Assembly (NCBI GenBank): GCA_030789695.1
Contig: CM061132.1
Location: 164,201,442-164,265,441 of the forward strand
Reading direction: 5' to 3'
Source of the DNA: Scilla litardierei
Lineage: Eukaryota > Streptophyta > Magnoliopsida > Asparagales > Asparagaceae
Length of the DNA: 64,000 nucleotides
A program made the translations under genes and the position numbers. Of the stretch, positions 51,160 through 62,988 are shown piece after piece. Below the pieces are notes generated by a model, which searched no databases, had not been told where the DNA came from, and was given only the letters and a program-made list of their open reading frames with translations. The stretch's first letter is position 1. Each line of letters starts with the position of its first letter.

Positions 51160-52370
51160 TTTTGGGGATTCTGATGTATTTTTCTTTCTCTGAAATTTTT
51201 CCTCTTTCTTCTCCTCCTTTCCTTTTCTTTTTCTTCTCTTTATTTCCCAAGCCCAAAGGCCGGCCCACTCCTCTCTATCTGTACGCTTCTTATTTCTCTT
51301 TCCCTTTTCTTTTTCCTCATCCCATCGACCCGAGCATGCTCCCTCTCCTTCGATCTCATTGTGTGGCTGCCATCATCCCCTCTCTTTCTCCTCATGCGGT
51401 TGCAGCAAGCCTAACCCTAGCGAAGCAGTCGTCACCTCCTCTCCCTTCGGTTACACGAGGACATCGCCACGCCCTCGCCACGATCACTCCAACGGGCTCA
51501 TCCAATCACTATTTCTTCTCCTTTCTCTTCTTTGTGGGATTTTATGCAAAACACGGTTTTTTCTCAAAGTTTTTGAGTTCGGTTTTGATTTTTCTTCTAT
51601 TTTAGGGTGTTCGATCTGTTGATTTTCCTTCACCCTCTTCCTCAAGCAAACCATCACCGATTTGTGGAAGGCTTGAGCGAGGAGATACATGGATTTGGCC
51701 AACTTCGGTGAACGGTAGATTGTTTCTGACGCAGGAATTATTTTTCGTTTATATTTTCAGAATTTCTTTAGAAATTATTCCATTGCTTTAAATCGGATTC
51801 ATGCTATGATGTGGAATGTTGTGGGAAATGATGATGTGGGAAATGGATGTAGGGATTTATTCCATTGATTATTGTTGTGGGGTTTTGGCTCTCTTGCTTA
51901 CTGTTTGGGGTCTTGGGTTACTGTGCTGGGTTTGTCCTGGGGTTTCGGTTCTTTTCTTTGTTTGGTTGTGAGGTCTCAGCTTGCTAACTTGTGTTGATTT
52001 GGGGTTTCGACTGCCTCTCTTGCTTGTTGAATGGTTTTGGCTTGTTGTCTGGGTTGTTCTGGGGGTTCGGCTTGTTGTCTGGGTTATTCTGGGGGGGTCA
52101 ACTTGATGTCTGGGTTGTCCTGGAGTTTCGGTTGGCTTCTTTGCTTGTTGTGAGGTATTGATTCACTATTCTGAGATGTTTTGGCCTACGAACGCTTAGT
52201 ATTTTGGGTTCTTGTTTCCTGTTTGGCTTGTCTGGGTTTTGGGGCTCCCTATACCATATACCATGATGTCTTTATGCTGTGGCTTCTGGTTCCTTGTTGT
52301 TTGAGACTGCAGTTCCTGTAGACCATGCCGTGGGCTCGGGTTCGCCCCCTAGCTTAAATTTTCAAAAACA
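51160..52370 (+). mobile_element. Probable truncated gypsy LTR or leader, + orientation
   Basis: A CT-rich leader (TTTCCCAAGCCCAAAGGCCG..), a TTCGGTGAACGGTAGATT block and a G/T-rich part with imperfect repeats of GGGGTTTCGG(T/C)..CTTGTTG follow the same order as the minus-strand LTR at 55.9-58.4 kb read in reverse. Borders and target duplication not found. Confidence 0.4.
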
Positions 52371-52639
52371 TTAAAATTACCAGAAAAAGGTGGAAGTTGT
52401 GTTTATGTTTCCTTGCTCATCATAGTTTTTATAAAATAAGTAGTATTGTAAAATTTTCAGTTTTTTGGAAAGTGTGTTCTTTCCTTTGATGCATTAACGA
52501 ACTGAACCTCTTATGGTAATGTAAGTGACTAGCAATCAAGGAGGAGGTCAATAAAGTTTAATATGTTCGTTATTTCATTAAGGAGATGACATATCTAAGC
52601 ATGCAATGATTCTAAGGTTACTATTAGTTAAATTGCGTA

Positions 52640-53445
52640 GTTAAGGGATGATTTTCAGTTTCAACACATGAGCATGTGTAAAGCCAATATAGTTCAATGA
52701 ATGAAATCCCAAAAATCCAACCAAGCCCATAGTTTATCAACACAAATCCAAGTCTATATGATCACACCAATTAATCATAGGGCAATTCCCTTGGCGGAAC
52801 TGAAATAGGGGCAAGAGAAGCCCACTGTCACATGGAATATGTGCTAGAAGGCCACTATAACAAGGGGCAAAACCCCTAGGAGAACAGGGAACACGGGCCA
52901 AATAGGCCACAGTAAGCAGGAGAGGCAATCCCCAAGAAATATTTCCATCCCCAAGCATTCAACCCCACATAATACATATTTAGCTCAGTTCACAGCATCG
53001 TTGTGAGCAGAAAACCTATCACAAAATCATAAACCAAGTATAAACCAATATTAGAACCAAAGTGAATTTACCGTTTACCGACGCGCCTTGCCGTCGAGGG
53101 GCGGCAGCGGCTCCCAGAAGGGAGGATGCAGAAAATCAAAAAGAGCCAAGCGTCCACCCCCAAAATCTGACCACCAACAGTAAATCAAAAATATTTGAGA
53201 GAAGAAAAATCATTTTTTGCCAGTAACCCTTAAAATCAAAACATAAAACCCTGAAATAGAGAAGCGTATGGGCTGTATCGACACATAGCACGCGTGGAAG
53301 TGAAAGGATGAGGCGGACCTTAGAGATCGACGGCCTTAAGTAGGGCTACTTACCTCTAGGGCTGAAAAGGGGCGCACGAGAGAGAGATTTGAGAGAGAGA
53401 CCTGCAAAGGGGGAGGGGACGTGGTGCGGTGGTGCTGTTGGGTTA
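52640..53445 (-). mobile_element. Partial 3' LTR (minus strand), direct repeat of 57365-58265
   Basis: From GATTTTCAGTTTCAACACATG onward it matches 57367 onward closely, through GGGCAAAACCCCTAGGAGAAC, CAAGAAAT.TTTCCATCCC, ACCACCAACAGTAAATC and AGGGCTACTTACCTC. The match breaks at 53445, where gypsy protease-like sequence begins. It lacks the segment that in the other copy follows GGACGTGGAGCGG. Confidence 0.7.
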
Positions 53446-55936
53446 AGCGAACAAAACACAATCCAACTATTCTCTAGCTTAGCTTCTGTGGTAGTCACCG
53501 TCGCCTTTACTGGTCTAGTTCTGAATTCCACCAGGCCTTCGGATCTGTTCCCACTAACAAACTCAAATTTCGGACAGTCGAAAATTTCAAACACTACTTT
53601 GCTACGATGACAGTCGAGTTGGCGTGAAATGTTCCCAACCAAGTCATCCCAAAGACAGTATCAACACTTGTTATCTCAATCATCATGAAGTTTGCGAACA
53701 GCTCTCATCCATAAATCTAAACAGGTCAATGGAAGTAATCGCTAGTTGTCTTCAACACGCCACTGCCCGTGTTGATGTCCCATCATAACGGAAATAGCAT
53801 ATGTGAGCAAATCATTTCGACATCAGTGGGAGGCTCTTGAGTCGAACTATGTAAGCGTCAGTTTATCGGCTACTAGTACAATGCCTAAGGTCACAGACAT
53901 TATGTCTAAGCATACAGCTACTAGCATACGAAAACAAAATGCTAAAAGCGATCAAACAAAATTATAAATGTAATTACTTTACATGTAGCCTCAGCCTCTT
54001 CCGCGGTCATAGTAAAGGCTTAATGCCTCGGGGTGGAGCATGTGGCTTAGCCTGTCGGAAGACGTTCTGCTTTGGAGGAAGTGACGGTCCTCGCGACGCA
54101 TTCCCAGTTAGAGCTGAAGTAAAATCTGGAGCGGTGTATGGAACTGAAGTTGAGGGGCGGTGTCCCCTCTGAAGACAATCGCTGGTGTTGTGTCCATTCA
54201 TTTCGCAAGACATGCATTGGTTCAAAAGCAGTTGACACTCTGGCCTGGCATGTCCAGGCTTGTGTCAGTAATGACATATCAGAAGGGGTCAACGCTGATG
54301 CTGCTGAGGTGTCGGCTTCTTGAATTGGGTCTGTCGTGTCTCGGGATGGCAATTCTACCCGCAGGTACCTGCCCGTTTGGATACAGATATGGATAGACTT
54401 TTATACCCACGGGTACGGATATGGGTACCCATGTTTTACCCACGGGTAAAACTGGACATGTATGGATATTATATATCCATACCAGCGGGTACCCGTAGGT
54501 GGTCATTTTAATATTAATATATTATTCTTATAGAGTAAAATACATATAAACCCAAATTACATATTTTATAAAAATAATAACTAAACTAATATTCTTATAG
54601 AGTAAATTCAAAAAGCTTGTAGTATAAATAATTTTTTTACGGGTAACAGGTATGGAAACATATACCCATCGGGTATATGGATATTCATACACATACCCAG
54701 CGGGTACACGGGCACCCACGGGCACCCACGGGTAACCGTATACCCGATGGGTATGGGCATGAGTACAAAAATTTACCCATCACGGGTATGGGTACAAGTA
54801 TATGTATAAGTAAGTTGAGCGGGTACGGGTATGGATAGTGCATATCATTGCCCGCCTGGCCGTTTTGCCATCCCTAGCCGTGTTGGTCGATACATTGACC
54901 TGATAGGGACTGGTGACTGTCGGCTCAGTCCAGCTACCACTTTCGGAGGTGATCGTCTTGGCGGGGAGTCAAAAGTCTCTCTTTCGGCATCTCTCAACGT
55001 ATTCGTGTTGACGAGCCACTGACAGGACAGTAGCATGGGTGGTCAAGACCACTCCAATCAATTTCCTCCAAATCTCGATATTTAGACTTTGTTGGAAGCG
55101 TCTGGCACGAGTTAGAGGAGTGGCCACCATCTCTGGGGCAAACCCGTAATTACGACTCATCATTAACTATTCTTGCAATGAATATTGTAGCGTCATAAGT
55201 AAAAATACATACCGATTGAGCATAGAAAACTCAGCATCGTATTGCTCTACCGTTATAGAGCCCCGCTTTAGGTTCGTGAACTTAACATGCAGTTCCATCT
55301 CTACTTCTGGAGAGAAAATTGAGCCTTAAACAGCTCCTTCGATGTGTCATATGTGATTGGTTGCTCTAGATGGCCCTCCTCATCCCACCAGACTCTGGCT
55401 CCGTCAGTCAACTGCATCTTTACCAAATACATCCATGAGCGATCCGGAATCTGAGCTGCTCTCAAATTATCATCAGTGCCTCTCAGCCATTCTTCTGCCT
55501 TCAGAGGCTCATCTGATCCATCCAGAGACTTCGGACGTAGTGCCTGAAACTGCTGGACTCCACCTTCATGCCTAGGCTCTCTGAATAGAGCTTGTCTCAT
55601 GATATCTTCTTATATCTGAAAGATTTCCAACAGAAGATTTCTCGGTATCATGTTCACTTCCAGTTCTGGCACGAGGTTGCGCCCAGTGTTGGCAGTATCA
55701 AATCCAGGGTGGTTAGTCCCCGATCCTCCTGTCTTGTCCTGGTTCTCAGTATGGGCTTTTCCCTTATTCCCACCTGTGGGGTTCCCCTGGTACGGCCGTG
55801 GTGAAAATAGATGCACTCCATCGTCTATTCAAAGTGTAATGTTCGTGTATCATGTGTATAATATACGATACGCCCTACGCATTATATACTGTTTACAAGT
55901 TTGTTGCGAAGACCTGCATGTGCCACCAATAAAACA
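53446..55936 (-). pseudogene. Gypsy gag and protease remnant (minus strand)
   Basis: Reading leftward, 55600-55301 encodes a Gag capsid start (QALRPKSLDGSDEPLKAEEW, ARVWWDEEGHLE); later frames give RRFQQSLNIEIWRKL and a knuckle-like CMSCEMNGHNTSDCLQRGH near 54210. 53640-53450 encodes QLDCHRSKVVFEIFDCPKFEF, the segment after the gypsy protease. RT, RNase H and integrase are absent, apparently deleted up to the partial LTR. A hAT-like insertion interrupts it. Confidence 0.78.
54341..54876. mobile_element. hAT-like non-autonomous element rich in GGGTA(C/T)
   Basis: The ends are TCGGGATGGCAA and TTGCCATCCCTA, the inverted GGGATGGCAA termini common to a family of plant hAT-like elements. The flanks GTCGTGTC and GCCGTGTT agree at 6 of 8 positions, as expected for an old 8-bp duplication. 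The interior alternates ACCCACGGGTA and TACGGGTATGGGTACC motifs. No transposase. Confidence 0.65.
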
Positions 55937-58440
55937 TGTCATGCCCCGCTACTCGGAAACGTGACTGTTTAAACAAGTAAAGCAGGTCCTGCATGTAACC
56001 AGTGAAAATAATATAGGCAAGGAGCCGAAAATATACCAAAATACTCATGAAGAAATTTCTCCTTACAAAACATGAATACAGAAGGCGATACAATAGAAAA
56101 GATACATTACTCTCAAATACTTAAAAAATATACGAGGGAGTCACGCATAACCTAAGCTCTCAAAAGTCAGCGTCCTGCGCTGCAAACTCAGACTCTTCGT
56201 AAAACGAAGTCTCCTCGCACTCATGATCAACACCTAACTATGCCTCAAAAACAGGAGCATGTTAGGTCAGGGTAAATTCATAATAATTCTAAAATTCAGA
56301 ATTTAAGCATTGTATATGTTCATGACTGAAATAAGTGGGAAACAGAGTATACATCATAGAGTATGCAGCATGGTAACTAAAGACATGAATGTAAGTCAGT
56401 TCCAGTTTAAGTCTGTTATCGATGTTCTAATCCAGGTCTATGTAACAACTATGCCCATTCTAAGCCGTGACTTATATAGCAGAGTACCATATACAACCTG
56501 AAGGCCACCTTATACCACGTGGACACTCACCCGGGCCGAGTCCAAACATGAACGGGAAAGAGCCTTACAAATCCATCCGACGATACTAGTATAAGTCCAA
56601 ACGGATACTTGAATGTGACCCGATCAGATACCAGATGCGGTAGAGTAATTGTATCAGTTATACTCAAAAGCATGACTTCAGTTGTTTCCGTACATCCTCT
56701 AATATAAGTTACTCCAAACCCTAGTGAATTTGAAAAAGTGTTTGCATAAGGTTGTACAGTTTCATTGTCAATATATGTGTTATTTCAGGTGATATCTTAA
56801 AGTCAAGTTGTCATACCGTTTCCTAAGTTTCATGCTTTGAAATTGTAGCAAGAACTGTCTAATCATGTAATAATAATGCTATCAATAATTTCCTTCATTG
56901 TGGGGAATGATTACTCTAGCAAGCATCATATAGCAGTAAGAAGGAGAAAAAGTCTCTCAACAAGTTTGAGGGATCACATCATCATTAGCATATATGGTTG
57001 GGGTGTTATGTATTACATCCATTCTAAGTGGGTGATTTCCAACAGTTTAAAAGCCAACATGTCAATAAATTTACTTTCCAACAATATGCCATATGTGAAT
57101 CACTATCCAACGAGTCCAATTAACCAACAAATTACTGCACATGAGAATAACAATTACTTCAAAAACATATACAACATAACCCAACCCAATCATATACCCT
57201 AATTGATGTCCAAAGTAATTTGTAATCATTTGCATGCAAAGAGTAATTCTACGATAGATTATTGGAGAGGGTCAACTTGTGATCATAGAAAAGCCACATC
57301 CTCGATCACTCTTAGGGTCAAAACAATTTTCACATGCTTCCCAATATTATATTATCATCGAGAGACGATTTTCAGTTTCAAGTTTCAACACATGAGCATG
57401 TGTAAAGCCAACATATTTCAATGAATGAAATCCCAAAACCCAACCAAGCCCACAGTTTATCAAATCCACATGTCCAAGTCTATAGGGTCACACCAATTAA
57501 TTATAGGGCAATGACCTTAGCCAAACTGAAATAGGGGCAATAGAAGCCCACGGTCACATGGAACAGGGGCCAGAAGGTCACGGTAACAGGGGCAAAACAC
57601 CAAGGAGAACAGAGAACATTGGCCAAATAGGCCATGGCAAGCAGGGGAGGCAAACCCCAAGAAATGTTTCCATCCCACAAGCATTCAACCTCACATAATA
57701 CATAGTTAGCTCAATTCATACATCGCTACGAAAGGGAAACCCCTTAAAAATTACAAACCAAGTTTAAACCGAAATTAGAACCAAATGAATTTATCGTTCA
57801 TTGACGCACCTCGATGGCTCGCCGTCGAGCGGCTGCGGCTACTCGTCGAAGAGAGGAGGCGGAAAACCAAAAGAAACCAAGCCTTCATCCCAAAATCCGA
57901 CCACCAACAGTAAATCAAAAATATTTGAGAGAAGAAAAAACTTTTATTGCAAGTAACACTTAAAATCAAGACATAAACCCCTTAAATAGAGAAGCGAGGG
58001 GGCTGTATTGGGCACAAAGCACACGTGGAAGTAAAAGGAGGTGGCATATCTCAGAGATCGACGTCCTCAAGTAGGGCTACTTACCTCCAGTGCTGAAAAG
58101 GGACACACGAGAGAGATTTGAGAGAGACCTGCAAAAGGTGAAGGGACGTGGAGCGGCGCCGATCGGGTCACGTGGGAGAGGCGGCATGCAACGGGGTGGC
58201 GGCAGATCTCCCGTGATTTAGGGTTTTTGGAGCGTGTTCGCTCGTGGAGCCATCAGGTTAAGCGAACGAATGAGGTGGCGATCGATTCGGGTGTGGGCTT
58301 TGAGGGGAGAAGAGAGAAAAAGTGAGGGGGGAGAGATATGGGCTGGGGTGTTAATTAAATGGGAAAACGAGCCGTTTGTGGGATTGGGCTTGGGTCTGTA
58401 AAAAAAGAAAGAAAGAAATGGAGAAGAGAAGAAAGAAAAG
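55937..58440 (-). mobile_element. 5' LTR (minus strand) of the decayed gypsy element
   Basis: Its plus-strand left edge is TGTCATGCCCCGC, i.e. GCGGGGCATGACA at the 3' end of the LTR on the minus strand, the same end as in the two other long LTRs (CGTGACA). It lies just upstream of gag on that strand. The segment 57365-58265 is repeated at 52640-53445. The outer end is a guess from length (about 2.5 kb). Confidence 0.6.
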
Positions 58441-59505
58441 GGAATGTGAAAAAAATTAAAATTATAAAGAAAAAATTCTAAAATTATATTTGCATAATGT
58501 GGAAATTTTCAGGCCTTTACATTTTATATTGACAAGGATTTTGATTTTGTGGGTTTTTCACAATGCTTAATGATTTTCTTTTAGTATGTTTTGTTTTCAC
58601 GTAGAGTATCATAGAACTCTAGTTCAATATGAAATTCTATCTATATGAAATTCTATCTATGAAGTTCTATCCTTGTTAGTTTAAATTTTTTAAGTATTGT
58701 GAAATTCTTCTTTGACATTAATATTTATTTTATATTTTACATTTTTATATTAATTAATTATTATTTTTAAATTTTTAGTATTCATGTATTTAAATTTATA
58801 TGTTGTATGTTTAATCGTTGTAATTTGATAAGTTTAACTAAAAACAATCAATTACAATTTTTCTAAGTAAACTAAGACTCTAATCTAACGAATTTTTTTA
58901 TGTTAAGATTTTATGTTATCATATTTTTGTAAATAGCCCGAAATTTTAGCTTGATATGAATTTCTAAATGTATTTTCTTCTATCTCTTATTCAAGCGAAC
59001 TGAAATCTTATGATGAATTTAATTTATACCTATATTATTATTTTTTAATACATAATATATAAATTAAGAATATATTGAAAGAAAAAACGAGGGAAAACAG
59101 AATTTGTGTCAATTTATTTTTAAAAATAATTATAAAATTTATGTTTATTTAGAATTTTAATTACATTGAATTCTAATTTTATGTACTTCAATTTTATAAA
59201 GATTTTGTTTTTCTATGTTTCTCCTATGTACATCAAAATTCTAGATTCATAAGAGTTTTTTCTGTTTTTTCTTATGTTACATATTTAAACAAATAGAAGA
59301 CTTAATTCTGTTTTATACATGACATATCATATTAAGGAGGTATAAATTTTTTATCATTTTACTTTTACGAATAGTTGCATATTATATTATAAATTTTTTA
59401 ATTTCTACTTTAGTTTTACTTTTAGAACTCACTTCTCAACACAATTCTATTTTATAAACATAATTATATAAATTTCCATCAAATAGATGTTATTATTATT
59501 TATTT
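58441..59505. other. Very AT-rich spacer, nothing recognised
   Basis: Long A/T stretches, no coding frame, no repeat I could classify. Its composition contrasts sharply with the GC-rich MULE end that follows. Confidence 0.6.
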
Positions 59506-59600
59506 GGACAATTTTTGCAAATAGGCCAAATTATTAAAATAATTAGGAAAATCGACCTAATTTTTTTTTAATTAGCAAAACCGACCTCTTTTGGTTTTGG
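59506..59600 (+). repeat. Left terminal region of the MULE
   Basis: Starts GGACAATTTTTGC. Position by position it follows the left end of the 20-kb element (..GCCAA.T.TTAAAA.., AAAATCGACC, AAACCGACC), roughly two thirds identical by eye. Confidence 0.7.
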
Positions 59601-59639
59601 GAGCCAAAAGAGGTCGGGCTGGGGCCGGGGCACGTGTGT

Positions 59640-59840
59640 GGCCTCGGCCGCACCTTCAGAGTGCGGCCGAGAGCCGCACCTTCATAGTGCGGCCATGGGC
59701 CGCATCTTCAAAGTGCGGCCCTTGGCCGCACCTGACAGCTGCGGCCCATGGCCACAAGACCTCACAGCAGCCCGCGACCTTGCGGGCTGCAGCAGAAGTC
59801 GACTCCTTCAACTCGCGGCCGCGCCTTCAAAGTACGGCGA
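59640..59840. repeat. GC-rich palindrome cluster upstream of the PMD gene
   Basis: Repeated GGCCGCACCTTCA(A/G/T)AGTGCGGCC hairpins. Motifs such as GGCCGCACCTGAC and AGTCGAC recur at 62630-62770 on the other side of the PMD gene. Confidence 0.8.
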
Positions 59841-60002
59841 TTGATTTTTTTTTTGGGTGGTTATTCTAATTTGTTTCAGGTTAATTCTACTCTCTATGTT
59901 ATGTTATTGAATGTTTTTTGTGATTTTTGTTCAATATAGATTGAATTTTAGGGTTTTTGAGATAAATCTATATTTGGGGAAATTTTATAGGTTTTTTATA
60001 AA

Positions 60003-61957
60003 ATGGAGGAGGCAGGACCTATTACTAATGCGGTCTTGTATGATCAAGCACGTCATCGTTCTGCTGATGTAGTGCAAGGGCAGGTAAATAGAAAGAATTA
60101 ATATGCAAAGTACGTAATTATTATTGAAAGGAAAAAATTAAGGTGTGAATTATATGTTTGCAGGCATCGATAGCAATTGTCGATCATGGACAGAAACATA
60201 CAAAGTGGAGATTAGATCAGCGTGCGCGACCATATATTGAAGCGTCCAGATTACACCTATGTGCGCGCTTGCGTTGGGTACGGTTAGACCACGCATTGCT
60301 GACTGCTTTGGTTGAAAGATGGAGGCCAGAGACAAATACATTTCACATGCGTCTGGGAGAGATGACAATCACGTTACAGGACGTGGCAGTCATCACAGGC
60401 CTACCGATTGATGGAGAACCAATATATCAATGTGAAATGCGAGATGGCAGCTGGGGTGCATTGATGGAGAGACTACTTGGACAGGATACCCCGCAAAGAA
60501 AAGCAGCCAAGGTAAAACTTAGTTGGTTGCGTGATACATTTTCTGATTTGCCTGAGGATGTAGATGATGAGGACATTCAGCGGTATGCACGGGCATATCT
60601 GCTTCATATGATTGGAACCTTACTGGTTCCGGATCCAAGCAAAGGATCTATAAATCTCCGCTGGTTGACAAAGTTAGATGATTTTGAGGAGTCCGGTGGA
60701 TATTCATGGGGAAGTGCGGTGCTTGCGCACTTGTATGCTGAGCTCAGCAAGGTGGCATTAAAGCAGACAAAGGCTTTATATGCATGCGGATTATTATTAC
60801 AGGTATAATTTTTTTTGTTAGCTATAATAGTGATATATCTATATATATATCTATATATTTCACATTCTGAAGAAAAATTCATATTACAGGTTTGGAGCTG
60901 GGAGAGAATGTATGTAGGAAGACCAAGGCTCCTGCAGGATGTATTTGCTGACACCGTTCCCTATGGGTTCAGGTGGAATACAGGAAAATCATTCATGGAA
61001 ACTGCTCATGGAAACCTTGATACATACAGAGACCAATTTGACACATTAGAGAGTACGCAGGTGTGTATATGTAAATTTTATAACGTAGGTGATCAATTGA
61101 TATATAATATAGTACACTGATATATTTGTGAACTTCATGTCTCATAGGTTACCTGGGAGCCTTATGTAGAGCGATTCGAGCAGCTGCCGGCGTTATGTCG
61201 TGAACATCCCGAGTTATGGCGAGCGAGGGTACCCATATTCTGTTGGGAAGCACGGGTTATGCATGCACCCGACCGTGTCATGCGGCAATTTGGTTTACGT
61301 CAACACATCCCATCTGCCCTCCCAGTCTTGGCGGGGAAGCCAAGACCAGCGCAGCCAGCAGAGGTGACTGTAATCAGGGATCCTCTTGCACATTGCACGT
61401 GTCAGCCGCCCCCTCACGGAGGTTATGACACCGACACTTGGACGCAGCACCCTCATGGAGGGTATGACCCCGGCACTTGGCAGCAGCCCCCTCCCATATC
61501 ATTTGACGCCGGATCTTGGCACCCGAGCATATGGGATGTTCCATCCGATTGGCAGCAGCAGCCTACCCAGGGTACATGGTATGACGGCAGCACTTGGCCA
61601 CAGCATTTGACACAGGCAGATTGGCAGCCTACCCAGGGTGGCACGTCACAGCCGCAGCAGACAGAATGGGTTGACACATGCATTTCACAGCAGCAAGTGG
61701 AAGAGGATGTTGGCCCGTCTCAGCCACCTCAGACACAAGGTGATGTTTACGGCGTGTCACAGGTTGGCGAGGTGGCACAGGCTGGTGAGGTGTCACAGGC
61801 TGGTGAGGTGGCACAGGCTGGTGAGGTGTCACAGTCTGGCGAGGGGTCTCAGCGTGTGGAACGTTGGCGGGATATCCCAGTAGGCAAAAAGGGAACGTAT
61901 TCGGATAGGCCCTGGTATTCTCATGTATTTAGTCGGCGCAAAGGGAGTCGTCGATGA
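60003..61957 (+). CDS. Plant mobile domain (PMD, MAIN-like) protein, intact, 4 exons
   Basis: Exons 60003-60083, 60164-60802, 60890-61060 and 61148-61957 all join in phase 0 with GT/AG borders and give about 566 residues. Residues 27-340 hold the plant mobile domain: HLCARLRWVRLDHALLTALV, RWRPETNTFHMRLGEMTITL, DVAVITGLPIDGEP, then YLLHMIGTLLVPD, LAHLYAELSK, ALYACGLLLQVWSWERMYVG and WEPYVERFEQLP. This is the domain of Arabidopsis MAIN/MAIL1 and of PP7-long-form proteins. The C-terminal 200 residues are Gln/Pro/Trp-rich, with HGGYD(T/P)(D/G)TW and WQ(Q)QPTQG repeats, then about four units of (V/A)QAGEVSQAGE, and end in a basic tail (FSRRKGSRR). MAIN-type proteins act in nuclear gene expression and silencing; the role of TE-borne copies is unknown. 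It precedes the transposase in the same orientation. Confidence 0.87.
61757..61850 (+). repeat. Short in-frame repeat GAGGT(G/C)(G/T)CACAGGCTGGT
   Basis: The 36-base unit (two 18-base halves) repeats about 2.5 times, coding VAQAGEVSQAGE. The unit length is a multiple of three, so changes in copy number keep the PMD frame. Confidence 0.85.
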
Positions 61958-62460
61958 TATGTATCTTTAAAATGTGTTATGTATATTTGCTGGATTTCAG
62001 ACATTTGATATGTAGTGTTTCTCAAATGAATTTGATATGTAGTGTTTCAGACATTTGTTATGTATGAATTTGATATGTAGTGTTTCCAAACACCCTTATT
62101 TATTCAACGAATTTATTCATACACCCAATATTTATACATCACAGATACATACGAGGAAGGTTGTTTTCGGGCTTGATGGAGGTATTATGTCACTGAGTTG
62201 GGCTGCGCTCCAGAGGAGAATTTTCTCCTCCCGAACTCATCTACGCACCCTTTTGCTGCTTCGGTGGCAGTTTGAGCGGCGGGATTTCTCCACAGATTAC
62301 AGGAGGAAGACAGCGGCTCAAGCGGCCAACGAAGCGGCGAAAAGACCCGTAGATGAGATCATGAAGAGAAAATTCTCCACTGGAGCGGAGCCCAACCCAG
62401 TGACATAATACCTTCATCATTCCGTCAACAATCTTTCTCCATTTAGCGTGACCACATTAT
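61958..62460 (+). other. 3' region of the PMD gene, with an uncertain ORF
   Basis: TTTGATATGTAGTGTTTC recurs two or three times near 62005-62090. A frame at 62055-62408 (117 codons; MSLSWAALQRRIFSSRTHLR.. from 62188 is its basic part) is open but resembles nothing I know and has no splice or context support. I do not call it a gene. Confidence 0.4.
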
Positions 62461-62501
62461 CCACGTCAAGCAAGCGCCAACACTTCTCAGTTGGTGGGAG
62501 T

Positions 62502-62571
62502 GTGATACGTATCACAATATCAGGGCAGCCACGTTTTGAAGTTGGCGGGAGTGTGATACGTATCACACTCC
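62502..62571. promoter_or_regulatory. Two copies of the palindrome GTGATACGTATCAC
   Basis: 62502-62515 and 62553-62566, each preceded by GTTGG(T/C)GGGAGT. The second extends to a perfect 22-bp palindrome (62550-62571). They lie 420-490 bases upstream of the transposase ATG, a plausible site for a transposon- or host-encoded binding protein. Confidence 0.6.
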
Positions 62572-62629
62572 ATGCCTGAAGATCACATTCTGGCTGCTGG
62601 AAATATATAGCAGCCAGAGCCGCAGTTGT

Positions 62630-62770
62630 CAGGTGCGGCCCAAGGCCGCACTTTGAAGATGCGGCCTTGGCCGCATCTTCAAAGTGCGGCCTTGGGCCGC
62701 ATCTTCAAAGTGCGGCCTTGGGCCGCACCTGACTACTGCGTCCAGTAGTCGACACCCTGCCTCGGCCGCG
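62630..62770. repeat. GC-rich palindrome cluster between PMD and transposase genes
   Basis: GTGCGGCC(C/T)(A/T)(A/T)GGCCGCA and GGCCGCATCTTCAAAGTGCGGCC are repeated three to four times. Shares sequence with the cluster at 59640-59840. Confidence 0.8.
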
Positions 62771-62988
62771 GCTTCTGTTTGCTGTGTTTGTTTTTGTGCG
62801 ACTGTGTTTTTTGCGACGGCGGGATTTGGTCCGATCCAACTCAACTGCCCTCCGAAACTCTTTGCCATACGAGAACTTATCCGTGACGATTCAACTCGCC
62901 TAATAGGTATTAAGCGTCTTTTGTTCATCTTTATGTTATACTTTAGGGAGTTATGGATTTATAATGGTGTGTGTGCAGGTTGTTGAAA

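Noticed and set aside
51162..51605. 147-residue frame as a host gene
   Set aside because: CT-rich leader-like sequence, hydrophobic by composition, with LTR-like surroundings.
55301..55600. Independent host gene on the minus strand
   Set aside because: The sequence is the Gag capsid of a gypsy element, and neighbouring frames continue Gag.
62055..62408. 117-residue frame between the PMD and transposase genes
   Set aside because: No recognisable domain, no splice or promoter evidence; it overlaps the 3' region of the PMD gene. Kept only as a note.
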